A stretch of 64,000 nt of DNA from Theobroma cacao (lineage: Eukaryota > Streptophyta > Magnoliopsida > Malvales > Malvaceae). Position numbers and translations under genes: made by a program. This document shows, piece by piece, positions 11,807 through 24,200 of this stretch (within the stretch, counting starts at the first letter, position 1; every line of letters begins with the position of its first letter). The stretch covers positions 8,146,151 to 8,210,150 of the forward strand of contig NC_030850.1 of NCBI RefSeq assembly GCF_000208745.1, in the 5' to 3' direction. The notes beneath the pieces are model-generated. The model was given only the letters and a program-made list of their open reading frames with translations. It made no database searches and was not told the origin of the DNA.

Positions 11807-14800
11807 TGCATTCTGTTGGTCACAAAATCTTTTCTGTTTGTTAGGAATGTCAATATGAAGTCTGAATGCTTTGGTTCATCACTTGTATACCTTGATGACC
11901 CTGTTTGATTAGCCAGAAAAGGAAAATGGCACGTATTTTCTTTATCTTCTATGTAGAATTGCACATGTGCATGTGTGTGAGCTTATTCTTTTCCCATTCA
12001 AAATTTATAGACAGTGATAGTAAGTAACTTGCAAGGAAAATTTTCCTTAAAATAATGCTCAAATTTTTAGGCCCAACTCAAATAAATTAATTTACTAATA
12101 AATCGTATATTTTGATTTAATTTTAATTTTAAAATATATTTACAAATTAAAGAATTGAAGTATTAATTATTATAAATATTGTACAATTGGTCGGATTGAA
12201 CTGCACTCTAGGTGGGCTGTACGCCCAATACTCCCAAAGCAGGCTGGGTCCATGGACATTTGTAGAGGAAACAAAGGCGGACAATGAAAGAGTAATGCAT
12301 AGTGCTTTTATCTTTTCCATGTTCCCTATCACAACTCAAACTTTGCCTAGATAGAAGAAAAGAAAGCAAGGTTACTTATGATGAGAAATAAAACTTTTAT
12401 GACGGATGGGTTGCATCACATCTATATTAGGGTTTTAGTGATGCATTGGTGACAATTTCTCAATTGTCATGATGCATTTTGTGATAAGTTGTAGAGCATT
12501 TTGTGACTAATGGGTAACAGATTTGTTGTTATCTATATGAAAATGATATATGTCTGTGTATATTTACACTGAATTTCGTATCATAGAAAAAAAACAATTT
12601 AAAACATTTTTGCATTGAATAAGGGAATAGTGGATTTTGTACATGTAGGGAGATACATCGAGTTATTATTATTATTATTACTTTTAGCATATGAGAGAGT
12701 TTGAAGAGAGGAAAGATTCGAATCTTGAACCATATCACGTGTAACTAAAATACAAATTATGTGTTTACCGTGTACACGTGTTGTTCTCGTGATTAAATAT
12801 TTGTGTTAGATTTTGAATATGAAAATTATTTCATGGATCATATATAAATGTTGTTCTAGCTTGCTATAAAATTAAGCAAAAAAATAAAAAGACTATCGAG
12901 ATTGAAACAAGTAGTTGTTGAATTTCATTAGTCTAAATAAAAGTCCATCACAGACTGTGCTACTGGAATTGTAGTAGGACATGAATTATGACTGGGGGAG
13001 TTAGGGGTTAAGAGGGTGGAGGAAAAAAGAAGGAAAAGATACGAAAGAGAAGGATTATATATAGAAAGGGAAGGAGAGGTTACGATATATGCAACTGGTT
13101 GGTTCCGGGCACTAGGAGGACTGATAAATTAAATGATCATCATGGAATCCTGAAGTTAGCCAAAGAAAAGAGATTAGAGCATAGTCAACCCGGCATGCGC
13201 AACCACAAGAATGGTTGGCGGAGCAGAGAAAAGCAAAAAAAGTGCACTCAGAATATATGATGAGAGAGTGGAAAAAAGCAAGAGCTGGAGAAGGAATATG
13301 AGTGGCGGAAAAAGCCAGTTGAAAACAGAAGATAAGCATGCACGTTGTTGGGAGATGAGGGAGTGCGCCACCACCGCCCAAATCCAATATATTTGCCGCT
13401 ATAAGTCAGTCGTCTTGAAGACTTAGAAAAGGCCACTTAGTCTTAGGGCGGTATGGAATGGTCCCTTGCAATGTTTTCTCACCATCTTTGCTTACTGGCT
13501 ATGAACTCCATTCCTAATTTATTCCCTTTGACGTCTCTCGGATATCGATCTTTGCCCTTTATATCTGATAACGACTAAAGATATACTGCTACGGGCGTTC
13601 CATAACTCATGATTGTCTAAACTTAGCCACAGCCATCTCCAACTCCTTGGAAATAATTGGCTTTCTTTTAACCTCCATCTATCTTGTTTCTAAAAGTAGG
13701 TTAGTTTGGTCATCTCAATGTTCCTTGCATTGTGTCTCTTGTGTGCTCCTAACTAGCATTAGTGTCGTAGGCCCACACTTTCAATTCTCAATGTGCTAGC
13801 TCCTTCACTTATAGAGGAGAATGGTTCTTTTTTTTTTTGTCAAGTCTTTTTTGATTTTGACATCTCATTCTCACATCAATAAAGAATTGAAATAGATTTT
13901 GATACCACTCGTTATAAATTCATATTTTTAATCCAAAAGATATACCTATTAGATAAAAGAAAAACTTTACTTATAAATTTAAAATTCATCTCATTTATTA
14001 TTGACGTGGAATTCGTGACACTAAAAAATATTGATAATGAAAATTAAATAGGTATTTTTTTGTTAACAGTCTCAAATACATTTTTAAATGAAAAAAGAAT
14101 ATAAAACTTAAACTCATAATAATTAATTACCCTTGTAAATACCTAATTAATAGTTGTTACTTGCAAGGATTATCTATAAATGGTCTTTCACCTTATGGAT
14201 GATCATCTTACTCCTAGCCAATAAACAGCAAGGTGCATGCCTAGGTTCATCTAGGAGGGACTTCGTTTTGACATAGAACTTCACTTCAAAACTTTCTCTT
14301 AGTTTACAAAAAGAGTTGTGCCCCTTATAGCACTACCTCTTCCTCCAATTACAGTCTTGCTCTTAGTATACATCTCCCTAATTCTCCACTTCTTTTTGCT
14401 TACTTAGTTGCAATGATTTCTGTTCAAAACAACCTTCACAAACTCCAAAGATATCTATCAATTAAAGAAAACTGTCTAACGACTGAGAGATGGCATTGAG
14501 CGGCAATCTTGGCATGCAGTTGCATGCGTCAGTCATTGTCTTCTACTTTAACTTAAAGACAATAATAATAAGCTTACCATGCAAGCACGTATACCAACTG
14601 GTCGACAAATCAAGGACTGTGAAGATGAGATATTCATCAATCAAGCTAACCACACAAGGAAATACTCGATGATAAGTTTGGGATTTTGATGATATGGTCC
14701 TCATGCCCCATATACTAAATTTCATCAAGATGAAACAAAATTGGCCAACCTTTAAGATTGAACATTATAGTTATAACTAGTTGCTATGGATCAAACAATC

Positions 14801-15540
14801 ATTGCATGATTGAATTTAATTACCATGTTTTCGTACATCAATTTCCTATGTCTTGTGACATTACATGTGCTGTATATTATCACATCACAAAAGATGTTGC
14901 TTGATTAATATTTATGTACTAAGCTTAAAAGATCATATAAGACAAATTATTTTATCACAAGTCATGTGATTAAAGGTTAACTTACATAGAAGGAGGCAAT
15001 TTAGGATTAAGAATAATAAATGGAATGGGTTAGAATGTCTGTCTGTCTGTTTTGCACTTGAAAGGCCAGGTAATTATTTGGATGGGAATTTTATTGGAAA
15101 ATCGAGGCGAATTTGCTTGCATTCCTTTTTAGTTATTCCAAATTGTAGTGGGAATATAAAGGACGTCCGTACCCTTATTATTAATTTTATGATGACAAGA
15201 ATTCAACTTTGACCTCTAATTCCGCAGTGGAGTACCACCCCTGGTACCAACACTACACAGCTTTACTCTTTGCCTCTTTTATTTTATAAATCAATGGATA
15301 AAAATTATATATATATATAAATATATAAACTTTCGCTGTAAAGTATTGATAATTTTATTTTATATAATTATTTTATTTTAATTTTATTATTAAATATTAA
15401 CTAAGTATTCAATTTTTAATTATAATTTATTTATTTTTATATGTTTTTATAATTAGGTTACTTTTAAGTTAGTTATTTTAATTTTATGTTATTTTTTTAA
15501 TTTATTTATTATTTATTAGTTTTTATATTTTTTGTAAGAT
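11807..15540. other. Gene-poor intergenic DNA
   Basis: Both strands were read. Short ORFs at 12147-12332, 12529-12738, 13112-13436 and 14490-14728 overlap one another in several frames and show no family motif, so none is called. A GC-richer patch at about 12185-12260 and another at 13440-13800 may be old insertions. A short TA microsatellite lies at about 15307-15327. Nothing else is recognised. Confidence 0.5.
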
Positions 15541-15544
15541 AAAA

Positions 15545-16765
15545 AGTGATTGAGCTTAATTTTGAAAAGTAAAATGTTAAAGAACTCAAAAGTTTGCTTG
15601 CATATGCTTCAATATTCTGGTCATATCTCGAGTTACAGAACTCCAAATGATGCGATTCTTAGACCATTGGAAAACTAAGAGACAGAGCTACAACTTTTAT
15701 GGGATCACTTTGCCCAGTTCTGTCTCAAGGATAGAGAAAATTATGTTAGAAAATAGCTGAACGTACTATGTCGGGAATGAAAATTTGTAAAGATTGATAA
15801 TTGATTTGTAGGCCTCTCATTACACTTTTAAGCCTAATTAAACCTTAAGTCAACTTAAGGAATTTTAGGTTAAGTCTATTAGTATAAATAGGATATGTTT
15901 AACAACATTAGAGATAACTTTTGAGAGATTCAAGAAGCTAGAAGTTGAGGTTAAAACTTGGAGATCAAGACGGCAATTATTATTTTGTTTTCTTTCTTGA
16001 CTTTTAATTTTCTTGTTACTTTTAATGGTTAAATTTATTATGATGTTATTTGTTTTTGCAATTATAAGTGGCTAAATTTTCTTTTTTCTAGGATTGCAAT
16101 TGAACTTACATGTAATCTAAATTTTTAATCTCTTTCTTGCTTATTTTTAATGGGATTTGAATTGTTTATTCCAATTTGTTCTTAATACTTTTTAATTACT
16201 TGATCATCAATTAAATTGATTTAAAAACCTAAGTAAACTTGAGAAAGAGAGTTTAATGTAGACTAAAATTGAGATAGTATATGATCATATTAATTAATTT
16301 GCGTATAGGATAGAGATATACTTATAGATTATATGTAGTCAGATTAGAGTCTGAATTTAATGAGTCTGTTTTAATTTCAATTCACATAGGAATATAGTGT
16401 TTTTGTTAAAATATATATTTTTATAAGATGAGTTGGGAGATCTTTATAAATAATTTAAGACTCTAAGTTAGTAATTCAACCTATTAAAATAAGTTAAGGA
16501 ATAGAGATAAGATTTAGATGAAGTGTGAGAGATATTGTAGTTCTAAGTTTGTTTGATTTGATTTTTATTCAATTATATTGTTAATTAGTATTAGTTAATT
16601 AATTTAATTATTCGAATTTGATTGTTTAGATAAGATAAAATTATTATAATTTTAGTACTTAGTAAAATTTTAAATTAATTCTCTAAGTGATCGATACTCT
16701 GCTTGCTATTATATTATTTACTCGATACGTATACTTACGTAGTAAAATTTTAACTTACAAGCATT
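15545..16765 (+). mobile_element. LTR-like retrotransposon remnant (possible solo LTR)
   Basis: The segment contains GAGTTACAGAACTCCAAATG and, a little later, AGCTACAACTTTTATG. Paired motifs of this kind are familiar from long LTRs of plant Ty3/gypsy elements. It closes with GATCGATACTCTGCTTGC and CGATACGTATACTTACG, like the 3' end of such LTRs just before the primer-binding site. No tRNA-complementary binding site, polypurine tract or gag/pol frame follows, so it looks like a solo or truncated LTR. Both boundaries are approximate and no target duplication was resolved. Confidence 0.45.
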
Positions 16766-17790
16766 GAGTAATCTAAATGGGTACACCCCATCTACCCATA
16801 TTATGCACATTTGTACAAGCTTTTTTGATCTGAGACATCATTTCATTAATCAAAAACAATTATTATGCCAATTAAGATAGAGGACTAATCTAATTCATAT
16901 ACGTAACACAACACAAAAGAAAGGGTCAGGGAATATGGAAAGTGCTTCGTGTTTTTCAACTAAACAAAGAAAAAGGGGTTAAAAAGAGAAAACTTTAGGA
17001 TTGATGCGACAACCATGATCATGACCATCCATCTATATATATATATATATATATATATTATAAATACATGCCAACATAGATGATCGGGAGTGAGATGATT
17101 TGGTCGGCAATGATTTCCCACTGGTGTGGGGTTGGGTAGGTCCCAGCCCCTTTGAGACCAGCTCCCTCTTTGTTGGTCCTATGGTAGATTCAATCCCGAC
17201 GATTGCCCCGACCTGCAATCCCACCTTCGGAGCCGGCCGCTGCGAGGAAACTCGAGCCTGTCACTGCTATCACATCCTACATAAATCATGGAATACTAGT
17301 AGTTTTTTACCTTTCTTTTATGCTGGCTATGATTTGAAGGATATCACGTACGCTCCCACTAGGAAGGTAGAAGCCCTGGCATTGGGTATGGGGGGTCCAG
17401 GCCAGGCAGCCAGAATCCCCCTCCCAAATTCCACTTTACTTTTCCAAAGGAAGATCCATGTATTTTGCTTTTGATTAATACTACTACAAGCTTGAATACA
17501 TTAAGTACCTACTTAATGTTACCCTGCACCAAATCTTATCTAACAAAACCCACCCTAAAACAAAAGCTAAAGGGGAGGGGAGGCACATGTTTCAAGAGAA
17601 AAGCATGGAGGTTCCACGTCCCCATCCTCACAGCAGGAGCCGGAGTCCCTCTCGAAATAAAAAGGGGGGACGGCACAGAAAGGAATGAAGGGAACAAAGG
17701 CCAACCCCACTTCCACTCCCACGTCTTCATGATTCCGTATAAAGTACTACGACCTGTATTTTCTCTTTTATTTTAATCCCCCACCACTCC
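16766..17790 (+). other. Upstream region of the SAUR gene
   Basis: A TA microsatellite sits at about 17035-17060. The 17100-17730 stretch is much richer in GC than its surroundings and carries ORFs on both strands without family similarity. One GAGACA (reverse complement of the AuxRE core TGTCTC) lies at 16832-16837, about 1 kb from the SAUR start; a single core is weak evidence of auxin control. Confidence 0.35.
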
Positions 17791-17798
17791 TATAAAAA
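17791..17798 (+). promoter_or_regulatory. TATA box of the SAUR gene
   Basis: TATAAAAA lies about 100 bases before the SAUR ATG, the usual spacing for a plant gene with a short leader. The intervening DNA is pyrimidine-rich, with no upstream ATG between the box and the start codon. Confidence 0.7.
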
Positions 17799-17892
17799 CT
17801 AGTAGTATCACTTTACTTTGGGCCTCATCTGTGTACCACCAAAGCCCTAGATTCTCTCGTCTTACCCCCACTTTGCTCTGAAACTACCTACT

Positions 17893-18201
17893 ATGCAGGA
17901 GGACAAGAAGGCGAAGGTGAAGAAAGGATGGCTTGCTGTCGAGGTTGGGTTGGAGGAAGAAGGAGAGTTTCAGCGGTTTGAGATTCCAATATCTTACCTT
18001 TACCATCCGCTTTTCAGGCGGCTTCTGGAGAAGGCTCACGAGGTCTACGGCTACCACACCACGGGGCCTTTAAGGCTGCCATGTTCCACCGACGACTTTC
18101 TTAATCTAAAGTGGCGGATAGAGAAGGAGTCCAACCATCATAACCACCATCACCATCACCACCATCATCTTCCTCTCACTTTGTCCTTCCACTCGTGTTG
18201 A
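17893..18201 (+). CDS. SAUR family small auxin-up RNA protein (SAUR32-like)
   Basis: An intronless 102-codon ORF. After a short Lys-rich lead (QEDKKAKVKKGWLAVEVG), residues about 13-78 form the auxin-inducible SAUR domain, with QRFEIPISYLYHPLFRRLL, KAHEVYGY, GPLRLPCSTDDFL and KWRIEKE. Family members act in auxin-linked cell expansion, commonly by inhibiting PP2C.D phosphatases and so activating plasma-membrane proton ATPases. The GPLRLPCS..DFL..KWRIEKE block resembles the SAUR32 subgroup. After the domain comes a His-rich tail (HHNHHHHHHHH) of a kind common in this subgroup. The start is fixed by an ATG 100 bases after a TATA box. Family assignment is secure; the subgroup is tentative. Confidence 0.92.
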   Translation: MQEDKKAKVKKGWLAVEVGLEEEGEFQRFEIPISYLYHPLFRRLLEKAHEVYGYHTTGPLRLPCSTDDFLNLKWRIEKESNHHNHHHHHHHHLPLTLSFHSC

Positions 18202-21200
18202 AATACATGTCTTCGTCAACAAAACTTGTCACATGTACACAGACACAGATGTATACTTGCATGTGCCATGTAGTAGTCTTTGCTCCCTGCCGGACGGGGG
18301 CTTTCTTTTCCTCGGTACAAGGGAAAGGGGACTCTGTTTTGGTTTGTTCTGTAGTTTACTTTATAAATTGTCAAGCCATACAACTCTAAGCTGATCGTTG
18401 CATGAACCATGTACTGCTGATCATTACTAAATTAAGGCAATCAACAAGCATATACAATTAATTTTAACCCATCAACAATACTATCTTTTCATCATTTTCC
18501 TCAAGTTAATTTTATTCGTATTCCTTCGTCAAATCAAGGCAAGTAAGCGTTGTATAAATCTGAGTCAGATGAGAAATGATCGAAGAGGGTTAATCAGTAT
18601 GGGCTAGTGATGGAAGAATTAAGTAAGGGTAGTTGGAGAGGTATGGAACAACAAAGAATTAATGCAAGGAAGGAAGGTATAAGGATAATGAGTGATGGGA
18701 AGTAAAGTGAAGCAAATGCTTGGGTGGTTGTACGGAACTGGAAGGCAACGGGTGGAATCATGAGTAACGGTGAAGTGGGAATTTTGAGATAGGATAATGA
18801 TATTGAGGTTAGGAATTAGTAGGCATGAGATACTGAGGATACGTAAATAGCCAGCCAGACAGGACATCACAGTCTCACTTCTCTCCAACGGTCCTCCTTT
18901 GTCTTGATACAGACGTATATCATATATTATCTTCTTCGATTAAATAAATTTATAATATTTTATAATAAAATTTAGATATAATTCGTACAATAACTATTCT
19001 ATCAATCACGTGTTCAAATAAAATTCAGATAGCAATCTTATATAACAGACTTACTAATATTAATTTTAGTTTTTTATATATTATTTTTTATTTATAAATT
19101 TTTTTATGATTAATGTAATACTTATAAAAAATGTTTAAAGGTGATCGCTATGCTACGAAATAAAATTATTATTTTATAAATTGAAAATGGAGTTTTTATA
19201 TCACATAATCAGATTAGATGATTGTCCATTACTTATTTAATAATTAATTAATTAATTAATTAATGTAAAATTTTCACTGTGTTAAAACATAAGATTCAAA
19301 AACAAAAAAAAAAAAAGTTTCAAAGTGTGTATCTATGGCACTTGTTTTATAATTTATTTGTTCTCACCACTTAATAGGTATACAAAAAAATTATATGCGA
19401 TAAATCTCGAGAATATAATAAAATTCGATGATTAATTGTAATTGTGTTTTGCATTTAATTCAAAAAAAATTATAATTGTGTTTGCACGGATGAAATCAGT
19501 CTACTTAGCATTCATAGGTGTTCAACAAGGCTATCAATTCTTTCAAACTTATTTTGTAGTAAAACAATATGGACGATAATTTGGGAAATATTTGTAAAAG
19601 TACAAGAAATTGAATAGTAAGTTGTTTTGTCTTATAGAAAACCAAAAAAAAAAATTCTATTTAAAAAACAAAAAGTTGTTTGTTGGAGTGTACCCGTAAA
19701 AGCCTTTCCTTGTATTCAACTAAGTCTTTCATTTTTTATTACAAGTCATTAAATTTTGGTTTAAAGATTAATACATCCTTAACCTTGAAGGAAATATAAT
19801 TGTCATTAATTAGACCCAATGTTAGTTGGGCTTTTTTTGCCAATGTGGTATATGATCTGGCTTATTGATGTGGCTACGCGGTAAACTCAAAATTCAAAAA
19901 ACCATAACCGATACCTTTATCATTGATTATTGTCGTTTATCGGCACCAAAATCACAAAAAGAACCTTTTTTTTTAATTCCTCCCCTTCTTCATTCCTTTA
20001 ATTAGAGTAGGTTTTTTTTTTTTTTTCTGAAAATCGATATTAGAGAGAGAAGAAGAAGAGTTTTTTTAGAAAACTAAACTATTAAAAGGGATGAGGGAGT
20101 AGAGGAAATATTCATGTTATTTGTTACGTTATTACATTGTTAAGTCACATCATATACCATGTAGATAGAAAATATTAATTGACTTTGAGTTAAATTTCAC
20201 TAGATGATGGACCTAGATAGTGTAACTTAGACATCATATCTTAAACATTACAAACCTATCACAAAGCTTAACAAATGGGGCAACACAAGTACTATTTTTG
20301 CCTTTATCCTTAATTGTTTTTTAATTATTAAGCTATTACAAGAGGTAAAGGGGAAAAAAGCTTTGCCTCTGCATTTTTTGATTAACACTTTTCAATACGT
20401 ACAAAGACTGACATCAATTTATAAACTCAATTTTACCCAACTCTCTACTTCAATTAATGTCTATCAATAAACTATAACTTCAATTAATATCTATGATCCT
20501 AAAATAATATACTATGAAACGATAAATTTAAATTAACTTTAACTATTTATCCTGATGAACATAATTTAAGATAAATAATAACATATAAATATATTACTAA
20601 AGTAAATGAAATATATGTAACAAATATTTTCACTGCTATATCTCGTTGTTTTGTAGGCTGTACTGCTTGCCAAGAGCCTAATATTTCTGGAAAGACTAGA
20701 ACATAGAAATGTTAATTTGCCCAATAAGAAGTGATTCCTAATACCTATTCCAAGAGGTATAGACAGCTATTCTGATCTTGGTGTAGCAGGTCATTAGCTC
20801 TTTCAAGCTCAAATGAACCAAACTAGTCCCTCCACCTTGAAAAGATTTGAGTAATTGGAATGACTAATTTTCCCAAACAAACGTGCTTGTATTACAAGTT
20901 GAAACCTTGATTAGTCCCACATCTGAACCTTCAGCCATGTCTTAAGAAGTAAACTGTCTAGAACCTTTGCTGCAGCAGCAACATGGCAACTTGAAAACAG
21001 AAATATATTTTAAAATTGTAAAACGCAGACTATACGATTTTCAAACCTTGGTGGTGGAGGCATTTTTGTTTTCTTTGCCAACCCTGTGTTTGTTTTCCAT
21101 GGTGATTATCATAGCTAGGAGCCGCAACAGCCATTCTTTATAATATTATGATGAGAAGATTATAAGAAAACAAAGAGAGAGAGAGAGAGAGAGAAAGAGA

Positions 21201-21242
21201 AATTTTAAGAGATATGGAGAAAAGAAACTAGTACCTATATAT
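18202..21242. other. Intergenic DNA between the SAUR and START-domain genes
   Basis: The first 200 bases are probably SAUR 3' UTR. A minus-strand ORF at 18619-18888 is low-complexity and not credible. An ATTA microsatellite lies at about 19237-19264 and a GA repeat at about 21174-21194, the latter probably in the 3' UTR of the minus-strand gene. A candidate inverted-repeat element at 19700-20290 is listed separately. Confidence 0.45.
19700..20290. mobile_element. Possible non-autonomous element with degenerate inverted arms
   Basis: TGGTATATGATCTGGCTTA on the left (about 19846-19864) resembles the reverse complement of the right side (about 20140-20160, TGGTATATGATGTGACTTA). Poorer matching continues outward, and the interior is AT-rich with no ORF. 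It resembles the long-arm element at 55615-56895 in style. Boundaries and class are uncertain. Confidence 0.3.
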
Positions 21243-24200
21243 TTAGTCGACCCAATCAATGTCCAAATCTTGTAGCCTTTTGAGCCACTTTTGTGGATTT
21301 TGAGAAACATAAGAATTTGATGGAGTCTTTCCTTCACTCTCTACATCACTGCTTGCTACGTTGTCAATCTGTTTCTCCTTAGGAGTAGTTTGCGGTTGTC
21401 TGCTGGGGTGTCTCACCTTGAGAGACAGTAGACGAGAAACTTCATGAAGGCCCCCCCATTTCTCCAATGCACGTGCAATGTCATAACGCCCTGTAACATT
21501 TTAATTTAAACAGAATTAACAAGAGAACTAATTTTCTTTTAAAAGGGGACAGTTTTCTTTTAATAGCATTGCACATTGTTCTGTGCAAAAATAATTTTCA
21601 CTACGTTAAATTGCTCTGGTTGATGGAAGACAACATCATACCAACTATTTGATGCTAATAATAAAACAAAATGAAAGCAACCTATAGTTTGAACAAGAAG
21701 CAACAATATCACAATTGAATTACCTGCACGCTCAAAAGACATTCTACTGGGCATAAATGATGGGTCCATCCCCCAGCTCCTCTGGAATCGGCTAATCTGA
21801 AAGGTAACACTGGCCAATTTAGATAGTTTGTCATTATCAACTTGTACATTTTATGATTCTTTAATGCAATAACCTTCTACCATCAAATATTTTAAAGAGG
21901 CTGAATGAATGCATTTCATCAAAACATGCATACTTTCCAATTTCATTTGGTTGATTGCTGCATGTGTATGAGGCTAGAATATTGAGTTAAAAGAAAAACA
22001 ATATGATCAATCAATTGAGATAGTAACAAAACAGTCCACCTCATCCTGTAGATTCTCAAGGTTGTCCCAGTAGCCCTTTGGTTTGCGTTGTTTGTATGCA
22101 AGGGAGAGATTCATCAAAGATGCAATCCTTCTAAATCCACCTATGCGTGTGATGGCTTTCTCAATATCCACTCGGCCATGCAAGCGAAGTTGCTTTCTCA
22201 TCGGCATAAATCCTTCCTGTCCGTGTTCAGATATAAATTTCAGGAGCTCAGCTTTAAGGACTTCAATGTCCCTTTGCAGGCCAGGAACTCTGGGTCTTTG
22301 TCTACATGAATTAGGACTAGTGGAATCCAAAACCTGCTCAGCAGTATCACTATAACCTGTTTCATTGTTTGTGCTGGAGGAAGAACTTTCTTTCCCTGAA
22401 AGTTGTCGACTTTCATGTGTTTCCACCTCCCTTTTCTCAACATAATCTCGAATTGAACATAAATTGGATGGTAGATCTTCATATATAACCTACAAGGTGA
22501 GAAGAGTTAAAACGTCAATATTTTTTTAACATATTCTTTCTTATTTGAAAATAAAAAATGTAGGATAAAAAAAATAAAAAATTTATAAGTTCCAAATACA
22601 AAAACAAAAAGCCAAAAACATTAAGCCATTAGACCTTTTTTCCCCCTTTTCTGGTAGTCAAGGAAGCACAAGTATGCCTATTATACTGTCTTCATACATT
22701 CGCACAAGATTGGAGACTATTTCTCAGAAGAACATTTATCTCGCAACACACTTTGTAGGCTTCTAAGGTTGGTTCTGAAACAAACATGTAGGGAAGGTAA
22801 AAAAGGAAAAATCTACATATATTGTGAGGATGGATTTTATGGATATTCAGTTAAAGTTGTATTAAGAGTTTCTAGAAAACTCCTTATTATTATGTAGGTA
22901 TCCATCCATGACTTTTCCAAATACATTCTGGATTTCTTATCTGCTAAGCGAAGGTATGACTACATCGGAAACTGGAAAGTGGAAAGTAGTCTTTTTCTGT
23001 GTAAGTAGAACTTGTTATATGTAGTTTATAATTTTATGAAGTCTAAGAACTTTGAAGGTCAACAAAGGCTGCCATTTCAAACATTCTGCTGGGATGCTCG
23101 AATGGACCAATTTCTATTTTCATGGTTCAAGTAAACATGCACAAAGGAAAGAGAATTTACCAAAAAGGATGTCTTTACACAAAAAATATTTATTATATTC
23201 AAGTTACACACTTACACTTACAATACTTCAATATATACATTAACTGTAGAATAGGAATAAGACAGTAGGTGAAAATAGAAAAGCAGAATGCATAATTTCC
23301 ATACCTCTTCCATTATAGCTTCAGAAAGAAGGGAATCTCTGTGCATTTTTGACTCCACAGAATACTTCAGTAGCGTGTGATGACTTCCAAGTTGCTCTAG
23401 AAGCCATCTTCCCTGAAATGAGTCAAAATCCCCTTCAACCTGCTCAAAACTGATCTCTTGTTCAAGTTGTTCGTGTAGATCTAAAACGACTCGTGCATGA
23501 AGAACCATATACAATAGACCCTTGCATCCTTCCTGCAAAAAGGAACTGATTACATTATAAAATATGCTAGGCTACTCTTGCTTTATATTTAGTTGAACTA
23601 ATATAGATCATCAATCACCATCAAATTTGTTATAAATTTATGCTTCATGGGAGGGATTCAAATGATAAAAAGATAAGGACAAAATCAAAACACATTTTCT
23701 GCATTCAAAACACTTGCATGCAGACTTAAAACACTTGCATTCAAACAGAATTACCTAACTAGTTTTCTGGCCCATACAGTCTTATGCTACACCAAGGGAG
23801 ATACTTGTTTCCCATCCCATAGACCCCACCCCTCCATTCCCAGGAGTTCGACCAGAAACCTCCTAGATGGAGTGTCAAGATACTAACCATTGAGATATCA
23901 CGTGATAAACTATACTGATTAATATTGCTTTATGTAATTTTGAGATGCATTTAATTGCATCATGTTCATGACAAATGTTAATGCATGGTTAAACTATCTA
24001 ATAAATAACATCAATCTATATTGTGTACTACATTTGTCATTTAATAGCATTAAAATTATAAATATTTATCTAGTAGTTATATTTGGAACCTGGTACATAC
24101 TTCAACACCTTTATAAAGCTTAATTTCATGACCCATACTACTATGCATATAATGAATGCTAGTAAAACCATACAAGACAACCGGAATAAGTAGACTTCCA

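Noticed and set aside
13440..13800. GC-richer patch that might be an organellar insertion
   Set aside because: No organellar gene could be read in any frame; composition alone is not enough.
17100..17776. ORFs of 103-124 codons upstream of SAUR
   Set aside because: They overlap one another on both strands, show no conserved motif, and lie in a GC-rich promoter-like stretch.
18202..18300. DST-type instability element in the SAUR 3' UTR
   Set aside because: The GGA-ATAGAT-GTA pattern was not found at the required spacing.
18619..18888. 89-codon minus-strand ORF downstream of SAUR
   Set aside because: Low-complexity hydrophobic/Pro-rich product without similarity; no splice or promoter support.
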